The notes under the pieces were generated by a model that ran no database searches, was not told where the DNA came from, and was given only the letters and a program-made list of their open reading frames with translations. A program made the translations under genes and the position numbers. From contig CAWFVJ010000007.1 in the NCBI GenBank assembly GCA_963819175.1, positions 62,001 through 126,000 of the forward strand: a stretch of 64,000 nt of DNA, read 5' to 3'. Within the stretch, counting starts at the first letter, position 1. Each line of letters begins with the position of its first letter. This DNA comes from CAWBRT01 sp963819175. Lineage in GTDB: Bacteria; Acidobacteriota; Terriglobia; Terriglobales; Acidobacteriaceae. Shown piece by piece: positions 16,807 to 25,984 of this stretch.

Positions 16807-18495
16807 ATGCCGAGTGAAACCCCAGGCGGGCATGATCGTCGTGTGATCGCCGCTGCGCACCGAAGCCGCGAAAGGGAGCAGACCGCGCTGGCGGAGTTGA
16901 GCCAATCGGCGCTGCGCGGAGATGAGATTTCTTCGCTCTTCAACTCCGCTCTCGCGTTGGTGAGAGAAAGCCTCCGCGTCCGCTTCTGCGACCTGCTTGA
17001 GTTGATGCCTGACGGCAGGGAACTGCTTCTGCGTGCGGGCTTAGGCTGGAAGCCGGGTTATGTCGGCACCGCGACGGTTCCCGCGGACCTCGATTCGCAG
17101 GCCGGTTACGCACTCGAGAGCAAGCGCCGCTTGGTTGTCGATGACCTGCGGGAGGAATTGCCGTTCAAGGTATCTCAGTTGCTGCTCGACCACGGAATCG
17201 TCAGCAGCGTAACCGTGGTGATTCCGGGAAGCAACCGTCCCTTCGGCCTTCTGGGCGCCTATAGCTCCACGCAACGGAACTTCGCGCAGGAGGACATCGA
17301 CTTTCTCCAGGCGGTCGCGAGTGTAATTGCGGTTGCCGTTCAGCGAAACCATGATGAGCAGGTGATCCGTCGAAGTGAAGCCCATTTTCGCGGCCTGCTT
17401 GAATCCGCCCCCGACGCCATCGTCATTGTGAATTCCGAGGGCAAAATTCAACTGATCAACAAGGAAACGGAAAAGCTGTTTGGCTACTCGCGCGGAGAGC
17501 TGCTCGGCCAGAAGATTGAGCTGCTGGTCCCGGAGCGCTACCGCCAATATCATGGCGGCCATCGTGATGACTATTTTGCGGAGCCTCGCGTGCGCCCGAT
17601 GGGCGTTGGTCTGGAGCTGTTTGGACGCAGAAAAGACGGCTCGGAATTCCCCGTTGAAATCAGTCTCAGCCCCATGCACTCTCCCGAGGGCATGCTGGTT
17701 ACGGCCGCCATCCGCGATGTCAGCGAACGACGCAAGGCGAACGAACAGATCAAGCGCTTGAACACCGAACTGGAGGAGGCTTTGCGGCGCTCCGACAGAC
17801 TCGCCAATACCGGACGCCTACTGGCCAGCCTGGCGCATGAGATCAACAATCCGCTCGATTCGATCTCCAACATCCTGTTCATGCTTCAGTCGGAAGCCAC
17901 CGCGAGCCAGCATCAGCAGGATCTGGTCACCATGGCTATGAACGAACTCGACCGCCTCACGACCATCGCCCGGCAAACCCTGGCGCCGCTGCGCCAAACC
18001 TTGCAGCCCGTTGTTGTGCCCGTCAATGAACTGTTGGACGCGGCTTGCGAACCCTTCGCCCGCAAGCTGCAACAAGCCGGAATCGAAGTCGTCCGGCATT
18101 ATGAAAGTGAAGCCCAGGTGAAGGTTTTCGCCGGCGAGTTGCGCCAGGTCATCAACAACCTCATCTCGAACTCCATCGACGCCATGCCGGATGGCGGACG
18201 TCTCTACCTGGAAACCCGCGTCCACGATCCAATCCTGGAAATCAGGGTGGGCGACACCGGGCACGGCATCCGCTCCGATCAACTCGATGAGGTGTTCAAA
18301 CCTTTTTTCACGACCAAGGGCGAAAGGGGTCTTGGCGTGGGTCTCTGGGTTTCACACCGCATTATCGAAAAGCTTGGCGGCACAATCGAGGTCAGCAGTT
18401 CCACCCGTCCGGAAAACCACGGCACCTGGTTCGCCATAACCCTGCCCCTGGCGAACGCCGAAAACAACTACGAGCAGGAGCGCCTCGCCAGTTGA
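16807..18495 (+). CDS. GAF-PAS sensor histidine kinase
   Basis: 562 aa, no transmembrane segment, so a cytosolic sensor. GAF domain about residues 25-180, PAS domain about 190-310 (RGLLESAPDAIVIVNSEGKI, RKDGSEFPVEISLSPM), HisKA with phospho-acceptor in SLAHEINNPLDSIS (about 340), HATPase with N-box NNLISNSIDAMPDGG, G1 VGDTGHGI and G2 GLGVGLWV. Likely partner of the LuxR-type regulator at 15543. The signal is unknown. Confidence 0.92.
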   Translation: MPSETPGGHDRRVIAAAHRSREREQTALAELSQSALRGDEISSLFNSALALVRESLRVRFCDLLELMPDGRELLLRAGLGWKPGYVGTATVPADLDSQAGYALESKRRLVVDDLREELPFKVSQLLLDHGIVSSVTVVIPGSNRPFGLLGAYSSTQRNFAQEDIDFLQAVASVIAVAVQRNHDEQVIRRSEAHFRGLLESAPDAIVIVNSEGKIQLINKETEKLFGYSRGELLGQKIELLVPERYRQYHGGHRDDYFAEPRVRPMGVGLELFGRRKDGSEFPVEISLSPMHSPEGMLVTAAIRDVSERRKANEQIKRLNTELEEALRRSDRLANTGRLLASLAHEINNPLDSISNILFMLQSEATASQHQQDLVTMAMNELDRLTTIARQTLAPLRQTLQPVVVPVNELLDAACEPFARKLQQAGIEVVRHYESEAQVKVFAGELRQVINNLISNSIDAMPDGGRLYLETRVHDPILEIRVGDTGHGIRSDQLDEVFKPFFTTKGERGLGVGLWVSHRIIEKLGGTIEVSSSTRPENHGTWFAITLPLANAENNYEQERLAS

Positions 18496-18614
18496 CGCTT
18501 GTTGCCGACGTTGTTAGTCTCTCGTGCCCAGGAAATGGACTAACAGCCTGCAAGCGGCTGTCGCTTGCTAGACCAGTTCCCATGTTGGTATATCCAAATT
18601 CTCAAGAGGATGTC

Positions 18615-18812
18615 ATGGCGACCGTAGCGCCGAGCGCCTGTGGCCGGAGCAGCGACCCTGCGTACCCGACATTACATTCGATTAGCGAGAAGCTGTTCAG
18701 GCGCGGAGTGGAGTCACCCTTTGTTTTCAGCCGCAGAAACAAAAGGTGGCTCGACTTCGCTCGCCAGGACAGTCTGATCTACCGGGATACACCTACTGGG
18801 GAAACGCGCTAA
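18615..18812 (+). CDS. Small hypothetical protein
   Basis: 65 aa from MATVAPSACGRSSDPAYPTL, with an AGAGGAT ribosome-site candidate. The sequence LHSISEKLFRRGVESPFVF is reasonable for a real protein, but I recognise no family. 18813-19018 after it holds no gene that I can support. Confidence 0.35.
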   Translation: MATVAPSACGRSSDPAYPTLHSISEKLFRRGVESPFVFSRRNKRWLDFARQDSLIYRDTPTGETR

Positions 18813-19018
18813 CTGCACGGGGCGGTGCAGCGCCGATCAGTGCAATTGGGAATGGGTTCGGCGGCACCGCCGGTGAACCCCGCCGCAGTGTCCGTCCCGG
18901 ACGCGCAGCTCCGAGACGGACTCTTCGACGCTCACCGTGATTCTCCCGTCTGCAGCGCGGAGGCATTGCCGCTGATTCGACTAGCCTGTCGCCCTGAGAT
19001 GCGGAATCACGCTCGACC

Positions 19019-20041
19019 TTAGGCGATACCCGCGAGGCGCCGGGCCTCCTCGATGACAACGTCTTCCTGCGTGGCCACGACCTTGCGTTCTCCCAGACGA
19101 AGCACGAGCTGCCGCGGGTCGCAACCGTATTCCTGGGCCGCGCGTTTGATGGGCATGATGTACCCGCCATAAACACATGCATAGCCCATCAGGATGGCAT
19201 CGTTGTCGACAACGGGCTTCGGGATCTTCGCCAAGATGGGATTGTTCTTAATTTCGTCCTCAAGAACAGCTGCGGCGTCCAAGATACCGAACAGGTCAAC
19301 GTTCGTCTCGAATCCGCCCCTCTTCAGCGCTGCTATCAGAGTTTCGCTTTGGGTGTTGCCGGCCCCGCCGCCCAGACTCTTCAGGCTTCCATCCACATAG
19401 GTGGCTCCCGCCTCGAGAGCCGCCATCGAGTTGCCGATCGCCAATCCAAGATTATTGTGCCCATGGAATCCCACCGGGATGCTTATAGCCTCGCGCAGGG
19501 CATAAACATACTCCCTGACCTGACTGGGCACCAAGTAGCCTTGAGATTCCGCCAAGTTGACATACTGTGCGCCATACGACTCCATCTTCTTCGCTTCCTC
19601 GACTATGCGCTTCGGGGAAGCCATGCCAAACGAAACCAGGTAACCAACCGCGAACATACCTAATTTCCTGGCTAGTTGCATGTGCTGTTCGGTGACGTCC
19701 GCTTCGGTGGCATGGGATGCCACTCTTGCCACCGTGGCGCCGAGATCAAAGGACTGTTGCAGGTCGTCCTTCGTGCCGAATCCGGGCAGCAGCATGATTG
19801 CCACTTTCGCCTTCTTGACCGAGGCCACGACCGAGGAGAGTAGTTGCTGGTAGGGGGCGGCGGTCCGGCCGACATGAATAGAACTTCCTCCCACACCATC
19901 ACCGTGACCAACTTCGATGATATCGACGCCGGCGGCATCGAGGGCGGCCGCAACCTTGGCAACGATCTCGGGGGTAAATTGCTGACGGATGCTGTGGTTT
20001 CCATCGCGAAGTGTCACATCCACAAAGGTGAGCTTAGACAT
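19019..20041 (-). CDS. mhpE: 4-hydroxy-2-oxovalerate aldolase (DmpG/MhpE family)
   Basis: Class II pyruvate aldolase that cleaves or forms 4-hydroxy-2-oxoacids with acetaldehyde, 340 aa from MSKLTFVDVTLRDGNHS. DmpG-type motifs: VTLRDGNH with catalytic/metal Asp, EVGHGDGVGGSS, and metal ligands in GFHGHNNLGLAIGN; C-terminal helical communication region. The start at 20041 overlaps the end of mhpF by 8 nt and has AAGGAAGG before it; the longer form adds a translated piece of mhpF. In this family the aldolase and the dehydrogenase form a channelled complex, so its presence in a sulfonate operon suggests it carries or traps the acetaldehyde made by IslA. Confidence 0.9.
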   Translation of the reverse strand: MSKLTFVDVTLRDGNHSIRQQFTPEIVAKVAAALDAAGVDIIEVGHGDGVGGSSIHVGRTAAPYQQLLSSVVASVKKAKVAIMLLPGFGTKDDLQQSFDLGATVARVASHATEADVTEQHMQLARKLGMFAVGYLVSFGMASPKRIVEEAKKMESYGAQYVNLAESQGYLVPSQVREYVYALREAISIPVGFHGHNNLGLAIGNSMAALEAGATYVDGSLKSLGGGAGNTQSETLIAALKRGGFETNVDLFGILDAAAVLEDEIKNNPILAKIPKPVVDNDAILMGYACVYGGYIMPIKRAAQEYGCDPRQLVLRLGERKVVATQEDVVIEEARRLAGIA

Positions 20042-20918
20042 TGGCTGCCTTCCTTCTGTTCGAAGTCTCCGCATAGCGCTCGGCGACGTTAATTGCCGCG
20101 GCGGTGATGATGTCGAGGTTTCCGGCATAAGGGGGCAGATAATCGCCGGCGCCGGTCACTTCGTTGCAGACCGTAAAATGGTCGCCGTCGAGGAACGGCT
20201 CGACCGTAACCTTGAATCCTGGCACATAAGACTTGAGCTTCTCGGCCATCGCCATAACCGAGGCACGCACCTTCTTCTCATCGGCCGGAAGGTCAACCAC
20301 GGCATAGATCGTATTCCGCATGATAATTGGCGGATCCGCGGGGTTGATAACGATGATGCTCTTCGATTCTTTTGCCCCGCCGATTTCGCGAACGCTCCTT
20401 GCCGTGGTGCGCGTAAACTCATCAATATTCTGTCTGGTGCCTGGACCCGCGCTGCGACTCGAGATTGTCGACACCGTTTCGGCGTACAGGACAGGACAGA
20501 CGCTATTGATGGCAGCCACGATGGGCACTGAGGCCTGTGCCCCACATGAGACCAAATTGACGTTGCATTCCGTGGAGTGTTCCTCGATGTTCACCACCGG
20601 GATAACACCTGGCCCCACTGCGGCAGGAGTCAAATCGACCGCGATAATGTTCGCTGCCTTGAGGCGTGGAGCGCTCGCGAGGTGAGCTCGCGCCGACGTT
20701 GCGTCAAACATCAGTTTGATTTTGCTGTTGCGCAGAATGCCTTCGATCCCATCCGTGCAGGTTTCGAAACCAAGTTTGCGCGCAAGCGCCAGGCCCTCTG
20801 AGGCCGGATCGATACCTGCGACCAATTGCAGTTCGAGCAGCGCGCTTCGCTGTACCTTGTACATGAGGTCCGTGCCGATATTACCGGACCCTAGGATTGC
20901 GACAGGCAACTTAACCAT
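20034..20918 (-). CDS. mhpF: Acetaldehyde dehydrogenase, CoA-acylating (DmpF/MhpF family)
   Basis: Converts acetaldehyde + NAD+ + CoA to acetyl-CoA, 294 aa. NAD motif AILGSGNIGTDL at residues 8-19, catalytic Cys about 125 in NLVSCGAQASVPIVAAIN, and the C-terminal TGAGDYLPPYAGNLDI typical of the family. It is the fourth gene of the putative operon dehydrogenase-islA-islB-mhpF-mhpE. Known IslA pathways use AdhE-type or other acylating dehydrogenases at this step; here the aldolase-linked type appears to do it (inference from context). Confidence 0.93.
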   Translation of the reverse strand: MVKLPVAILGSGNIGTDLMYKVQRSALLELQLVAGIDPASEGLALARKLGFETCTDGIEGILRNSKIKLMFDATSARAHLASAPRLKAANIIAVDLTPAAVGPGVIPVVNIEEHSTECNVNLVSCGAQASVPIVAAINSVCPVLYAETVSTISSRSAGPGTRQNIDEFTRTTARSVREIGGAKESKSIIVINPADPPIIMRNTIYAVVDLPADEKKVRASVMAMAEKLKSYVPGFKVTVEPFLDGDHFTVCNEVTGAGDYLPPYAGNLDIITAAAINVAERYAETSNRRKAANV

Positions 20919-20957
20919 AGAATGCTTCCTTTAAATAGGCTGTGTCATCGAGCAGTA

Positions 20958-20976
20958 ACCTGAGCATTGCTCAGGT
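20958..20976 (-). other. Intercistronic stem-loop between islB and mhpF
   Basis: ACCTGAGC-ATT-GCTCAGGT, a perfect 8-bp stem with a 3-nt loop, not followed by a T run. Probably an RNA-processing or 3'-end-protecting hairpin, or an operator. The ~150 bp gap 20919-21072 holds no gene. Confidence 0.55.
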
Positions 20977-21072
20977 AAGTACGGCACTAACCCATGCAAT
21001 TATTTCGTTCCGGAGTGCAGTGGAACCGTCCACAACATAAGTGCTTCACGTACGAGTTGTCACTACTTCACT

Positions 21073-22043
21073 TCAAGCTTTGCTCTTTGTCAACTTCTTT
21101 TCTGCTCCACTGCGGGAAGCCGAGAACTGCTTCGCCAACTCCTTAGCCGTTTTCTCCGTCGCGGGATTCAATACAGCCGCGCCTAAGGGATACTCACGAC
21201 CCAAATATTCGTACTTTGGAGTACCCAAGCGATGGTACGGCAGCACTTCGTAAGTCACCGCCGGCAGTTGCCTGAGGAGTTCAATGATATTGGAAATGTC
21301 TTCCACCGAATCATTGAATCCCGGGATCAGCGGGGTCCGGACCACTACGGAAAGCTGCGGAAACGCCTTCACTAACTTGCTCAGATTACTTAGGATCAAG
21401 GTGTTGTCCACACCCGTGAATTCCTTGTGCCTGGCTGCGTCCACGCATTTGATGTCGAAGAAAATCGTATTGCAGAGTTCGGCGGCATCTCTTAACACTT
21501 CCCAATCCACATGGCCGCAGGTTTCGACGGTGGTATCGATTCTCCTTCGCTTCGCTTCGCGCTAAAAGCGCGAGAGAGAAATCACTTTGCAGGAGCGGTT
21601 CACCGCCGCTGAGCGTCATTCCGCCGCCCGAACGTCCGAAAAAGACTCCGTCGGCTTCCACCGCCGCCATCACATCGCTGACACTTCGGAGCGATCCGAA
21701 GACATGCAGCGCTTCGCTGGGGCACTCCTCGGTACAGGCAAGACACATGTCGCACAGCTGGCGGTCAATTTTGATCTTGCCACCTTCCGCCGAAGTAATC
21801 GCACCCGGAGGGCAACCCTTGATGCAGAAACCACACTCGCGCGACCCCAATACACTTATGCGCATTCAAGGCCAATTCCGGCTGAACGCGCTGAGATTCC
21901 GGATTGCTGCACCATTGGCAACGCAATGGACAGCCATTCAGAAACACCATGGTACGAATGCCCGGCCCGTCATGCAGCGTATACCGCTGAATGTTGAACA
22001 CGTACCCGTATTGCCCTGGATCGTAACTTACACTTACACCCAT
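21073..22043 (-). CDS. islB: Glycyl radical enzyme activase (IslB-like radical SAM protein), two frameshifts
   Basis: Radical-SAM enzyme that installs the glycyl radical on IslA. N-terminal frame: TLHDGPGIRTMVFLNGCPLRCQWCSNPE with the CxxxCxxC cluster motif. Next frame: two ferredoxin-type clusters (ECGFCIKGCPPGAI and CDMCLACTEECPSEAL) and GGGMTLSGGEPL. Third frame: ETCGHVDWEVL, DIKCVD, RTPLIPGFNDS, EVLPYHRLG. Breaks are at the C4 run 21845-21848 and near 21545-21565. All three parts are well conserved, so sequencing indels are likelier than decay. Sits 63 nt after islA. The whole protein would be about 320 aa, normal for activases with two extra clusters. Confidence 0.85.
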
Positions 22044-22059
22044 AGTCTCTTATCACAAA

Positions 22060-22096
22060 ACCTAAGGGTCACACCGCGAACGGGAGACCCTTAGGT
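22060..22096 (-). other. Intercistronic stem-loop between islA and islB
   Basis: ACCTAAGGGT (22060-22069) and ACCCTTAGGT (22087-22096) form a perfect 10-bp stem with a 17-nt loop, starting 10 nt after the islA stop and ending 17 nt before the islB ATG. No T run. A processing/stabilising hairpin that would let islA mRNA accumulate over islB fits its place. Confidence 0.65.
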
Positions 22097-22106
22097 CAAA
22101 GCCACT

Positions 22107-24593
22107 TTAGAAGGTTGCGTGTTCCGTTCGTCCGATAATGTCATTTTGCAGGTCGGGCGACAGATCCACAAAATACGCGCTATAGCCGGCTACTCGCACC
22201 AGAAGGCTGCGATACTTGTCCGGATTCTTCTGCGCCGCCAGCAAAGTATCCTTGTTAATGACGTTGAACTGAATGTGCCACAACTTCAGGTCGATCCACG
22301 TCCGTAAGAAGGACACCAGTTTCTGCGTTCCCTCCTCGCCGACAACGCAGGAAGGACTGAGTTTAACGTTGAGCAATCGGGACGCCCGCTCGCGATAGTT
22401 GTAATTCTTGGTTAAGTAGTTGGAAAGCAGAACCGCCGTTGGGCCATGCTTGTCGGCTCCTTGCGATGCCGACGATCCGTCGGCCAGCGGCGTGTATGCC
22501 TTCCGGCCATTCGGCGTAGCACTAACCACCCTGCCGAACGGTACATGCGAAGTGAAGGGCACGTATCTCAGGTCGAAGTGCACGCCCAGTTCAGCCGAAT
22601 ACTTTTTGGTGAACTTGAGCGCTTCCAGGTCGATAGCCTTGCCGATGGCATCCGCATACGGATCGTTATTGCCGTAACTCGGAGCATGCATCAATAGCTG
22701 TCGAACGAACTCCTTGCCCTCGAAATCGCAATCCAGAGCGGAAATAATCTCCGCCAGCGACAGCTTTTTCGTTTCGAAAACCAGACTCTTCACCGCAGCC
22801 AGCGAATCAATGACGGTGCCGTACCCGATAAACTCGAAATAACCCATATCGATGCCGCCCTCGATCACCGGGCTGTGCAAGTCCTTGCAGGCCTTCATGC
22901 AAAGGTCGTGCAAAGCCGAACCCAGCGGAGAGGCGAAATGATTGGGGCGGGAACGGATAATGATATGTTGCTGGATGAACGCGTGTTTCAGGAAGTTGGT
23001 CTGCTGTGCGCAGTAAGCCTTCCAAAAGTCTTCCCAAGTCTTGAAGTTGCGCGGATCGCCGGTTTCGAGCCCGATGATCTCATCGCCGTAAATCTTCATT
23101 CGGCCGTTACGCAGCGTCATTTCCAAAGCTGCGGCAAAGTTTATGTATGCGCAAGGGCTGGTATAGGTATCACGATTAGGCATGCGGGCTTCGGTGCAGC
23201 CGGAGACGGCATAGTCATAGGCTTCTTCGAAGGTCGCTCCCTTGGAAACCAGCAGCGGAATGACTTCCTCATCGTTGATGAGTTTCGGGAAACCGGAACC
23301 CTCTTTGATGGTTTCCGCCACTTCATAAAAGTAGCGCTGCGGTGCCCGCGAATGCATCCGCGCCGCGAGGTCCGGATAGTTCAACGGAAATTCCCGTTTG
23401 GACTTAAGGAAAATGTAGGTTAAGTCGTTGGTGGCATCAGTTCCCGCCGGAGTTTGCCCGCCCACGGTCACTGCTTCCCAATGAGCGTAGCCTTCATTGA
23501 TCGCGCCGCCGGCCGGCGAAATGTAGAGGTCGATGAACTGCGCCATGGCGACCCACATGCACTCCAGCAGCTCCGTCGCCTTTTCCGCTGTCAGGCGGCC
23601 TTCCGCAACATCTTTCTCATAGAAAGGAAAGAGATACTGATCCATGCGGCCGTTGGAAACAATCGTTCCCGTCTTCTGTTCAATGCGGGAGAACATCTGG
23701 ACGAACCATTGCGACTGCATCGCCTCGTGGAAGGTGCGGGCCGGATTTTCCGGAACCCACCGGCAATGTTCCGCAATGAGTAGCAGTTCCTGACGTCTCT
23801 GGGGGTCGGTTTCCCGTGCCGCCATATCCGCAGCCAGCTTGGCATGACGGTTAGCCCAAAGGACAATGGCGTCGCACACGATGATGATGGCTTGCAGGAA
23901 CGGCGCTTTCTCCCGGTTATCGATGGGACTCAAAGGATCCAGTGCATCCAGCTTAGACTTCGCCTCGGCCCGGATTGCCTTGAATCCTCGCTTCAATATC
24001 TTTTCGTAATCGTGCACCCATTGCAGCGTAGAGCGGAAAGACGCGGTCTCGTTGACGATGAACCTGGATTGCAGAGGATTCTGCGGATTACAAGTCAACT
24101 TTGTGGTGTCTTCCGGCAACGCATTGGTCAGGTCTTCGTGAAACGTCTTGCCCTTCCAGTAGGGGGCAATCTTCTCGATGACTATCCTGGCATCCTTCTC
24201 GCTAATGCCAAAAGGCGATTCCGTCCGCTGCGGCAACAGTTCAACCGCTATGTCAAGAAAGTCGCCGTCCAGCTCCGGATACAGAATGCCGTAGCGTCCG
24301 CTGCAACCGGATCGTCCGACGAGCAATTGATGATCGTCGATATAGACCGAGATATTTTCCGCAATGTGCTTTAACGCCTTGGCCCAGCGCAGGGTTAGGT
24401 GTTCGCCCTCGGTCTGGCGCATGGACTCGGTAAAAAGGGCGGCCCTTTCCACATCGATCGTCGGACGCGTGCCCTTGAACGAGTTCAAGATGCCAAAAGC
24501 TCTTTCTCGTCCTGCGTAGCTTTGAATTCCTTGTTGATCTTCGAGCACTCGCTGCTCATGGGGCGATAAGACACAGCATTCCATCGTTGCCAT
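22107..24593 (-). CDS. islA: Isethionate sulfite-lyase-type glycyl radical enzyme
   Basis: Oxygen-sensitive C-S lyase: isethionate -> acetaldehyde + sulfite. Counting from the GTG at 24599, Cys468 and Glu470 lie in AVSGCTEARMPN and the radical Gly805 in RVAGYSAYFVDL, with total length 830. Arg189 and Gln193 (ASFRSTLQW), Trp374 (YAHWEA), Arg678 and Phe682 (DLRYVPF) are also in place; as I remember them, these are the sulfonate-pocket residues and numbers given for Bilophila IslA. The choline lyase, glycerol dehydratase and pyruvate formate-lyase motifs (GCVEP, adjacent Cys-Cys) are absent. The ATG at 24593 is the better start (AAGGAG 5 nt upstream). Second gene of the operon, 13 nt after the dehydrogenase. 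Confidence 0.9.
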   Translation of the reverse strand: MATMECCVLSPHEQRVLEDQQGIQSYAGRERAFGILNSFKGTRPTIDVERAALFTESMRQTEGEHLTLRWAKALKHIAENISVYIDDHQLLVGRSGCSGRYGILYPELDGDFLDIAVELLPQRTESPFGISEKDARIVIEKIAPYWKGKTFHEDLTNALPEDTTKLTCNPQNPLQSRFIVNETASFRSTLQWVHDYEKILKRGFKAIRAEAKSKLDALDPLSPIDNREKAPFLQAIIIVCDAIVLWANRHAKLAADMAARETDPQRRQELLLIAEHCRWVPENPARTFHEAMQSQWFVQMFSRIEQKTGTIVSNGRMDQYLFPFYEKDVAEGRLTAEKATELLECMWVAMAQFIDLYISPAGGAINEGYAHWEAVTVGGQTPAGTDATNDLTYIFLKSKREFPLNYPDLAARMHSRAPQRYFYEVAETIKEGSGFPKLINDEEVIPLLVSKGATFEEAYDYAVSGCTEARMPNRDTYTSPCAYINFAAALEMTLRNGRMKIYGDEIIGLETGDPRNFKTWEDFWKAYCAQQTNFLKHAFIQQHIIIRSRPNHFASPLGSALHDLCMKACKDLHSPVIEGGIDMGYFEFIGYGTVIDSLAAVKSLVFETKKLSLAEIISALDCDFEGKEFVRQLLMHAPSYGNNDPYADAIGKAIDLEALKFTKKYSAELGVHFDLRYVPFTSHVPFGRVVSATPNGRKAYTPLADGSSASQGADKHGPTAVLLSNYLTKNYNYRERASRLLNVKLSPSCVVGEEGTQKLVSFLRTWIDLKLWHIQFNVINKDTLLAAQKNPDKYRSLLVRVAGYSAYFVDLSPDLQNDIIGRTEHATF

Positions 24594-24605
24594 ATGCACT
24601 CCTTA

Positions 24606-25757
24606 CTAGTAGTTCGCGTGCAGAACCTTCTCGACTTCCTCTTGGTTCGGCTTTCTGGGATTGTTGCTGATCAGCCGCGTGGCTCCCATTGTGGCCTTGG
24701 CTAAGGCAGGGATTGCGTCCGTCGGCACGTTATAGTCGCTCAGTTTATATGAAATACCCAGATCTTCCAGCAGCCCTTTTACGGCCTTAACGGCCAGGCG
24801 GGCGCCTTCGATATCCGGCATCCCGTCAGTATTCTCTCCAAACGCCTGGGCGATTTGTTTAAATTTTTCGGGAGCAGCCAGCAGATTGTATTCCATCACC
24901 CACGGGCAAATGAACGCCGTAAGCAGACCGTGAGGCAGATGAAAGCGGCCACCGATGGCGAGCGCAATGGCGTGGTCCAGTCCGTTCTGGGTGTTGGAAA
25001 ACGCCATGCCGGCCATGCAGCTCGCATAGAGCATCTTCTCGCGCGCCTGACAATCGTCTCCGTTGGCATACGCTTTGCGGAGGTTCCCGGCAATCATTCG
25101 AATCGCCTGAAGATTCAGCGTGTCCGTAAAGACCGTCGCTCTGATGCCGGTGAAGGATTCGATGGCGTGGACCAGCGCATCCATTCCGGTCCTGGCTGTT
25201 ATATGGGGCGGCAAACCCAGCGTCAGTTGCGGATCAAGAATCACGCAACGGGCAAAAAGCTGCGGACTGACCACAGCCTTCTTCAAATTGTCCCGGCTGT
25301 CGGAAAGAACGCTGATCGAGGTTACTTCGCTGCCGGTGCCGGCCGTAGTGGGAATCAGAATCAATGGAACACCGGGGCCGGGGACCAGATCCATACCCAG
25401 GTAGTCGTAGATTGATCCAGAATTTGTCAGCAGAATCGAGGTCGCTTTAGAGATGTCGAGAGAACTTCCCCCGCCGATGCCAACAATTATGTCTGGCTGA
25501 AATGCCTTCGCCGCCTCGACACTCTTGATGACAACGTCGATGCTGGGGTCCGCCTCGACCTCAGCAAAGACCTGAAAAGCAAGCCGGGCCCGATCAAGGA
25601 TCTTTGTCACGGGCTCGAGAAGTCCGGCAGCCTTGACTCCCGGATCGGTGATCACCAGTATCTTGGACCCGTGGAGACGCTTGATCTCTCCCGCCAGTTC
25701 GTCCAAGCAGCCAAATCCATAAACAATTCTGTTAATCGTATTGAATGATGAAAACAT
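24606..25757 (-). CDS. Iron-containing alcohol dehydrogenase, candidate sulfoacetaldehyde reductase (SarD-like)
   Basis: Group III NAD(P)-dependent dehydrogenase, 383 aa from MFSSFNTINRIVYGFG (GAGGAG 7 nt upstream; the GTG at 25772 is too close to that site). NAD motif GIGGGSSLDISKA, then TTAGTGSEVT, and iron ligands in GMDALVHAIES and GLDHAIALAIGGRFHLPHG. First gene after the sigma-54 promoter and directly upstream of islA, so the expected reaction is sulfoacetaldehyde + NADH -> isethionate, as in the Bilophila taurine route. Sequence alone cannot exclude ethanol dehydrogenase activity on the acetaldehyde product. Confidence 0.8.
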   Translation of the reverse strand: MFSSFNTINRIVYGFGCLDELAGEIKRLHGSKILVITDPGVKAAGLLEPVTKILDRARLAFQVFAEVEADPSIDVVIKSVEAAKAFQPDIIVGIGGGSSLDISKATSILLTNSGSIYDYLGMDLVPGPGVPLILIPTTAGTGSEVTSISVLSDSRDNLKKAVVSPQLFARCVILDPQLTLGLPPHITARTGMDALVHAIESFTGIRATVFTDTLNLQAIRMIAGNLRKAYANGDDCQAREKMLYASCMAGMAFSNTQNGLDHAIALAIGGRFHLPHGLLTAFICPWVMEYNLLAAPEKFKQIAQAFGENTDGMPDIEGARLAVKAVKGLLEDLGISYKLSDYNVPTDAIPALAKATMGATRLISNNPRKPNQEEVEKVLHANY

Positions 25758-25968
25758 GTTCCCGCTCCTCACTACAACTAGGTGCTAGGTGATGAACTGC
25801 CTTTTGTACACAACGCTTACCGTAAGAGCCAGCCTGATTTCTTTCACGCCTTGCACCAGTCATGGTCTCAACCAATGCTTGGCTTAATAAGCATTTCACC
25901 TGGGATCATGCACTGCTGTCGTTCTTGTTTTTCTTGGTCATAACCCGAAATGAATTACGAGTACATAT

Positions 25969-25984
25969 TGCACGTCAGGTGCCA
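25969..25984 (-). promoter_or_regulatory. Sigma-54 (-24/-12) promoter of the islA operon
   Basis: Reverse strand TGGCACCTGACGTGCA: GG and GC exactly 10 bp apart, TGGCAC matching the -24 consensus and GTGCA close to TTGCA at -12. Transcription would start near 25957, about 200 nt before the dehydrogenase ATG. A sigma-54 activator gene lies just upstream on the same strand. Confidence 0.75.

Noticed and set aside
19019..20918. Part of an aromatic meta-cleavage pathway
   Set aside because: No ring-cleavage dioxygenase, hydrolase or 2-hydroxypentadienoate hydratase is near; the pair is the tail of the islA operon.
22107..24593. Pyruvate formate-lyase, choline TMA-lyase or glycerol dehydratase
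   Set aside because: The active-site motif is SGCTEARMP, not adjacent Cys-Cys or GCVEP; no microcompartment shell genes are nearby; the sulfonate-pocket residues fit IslA.
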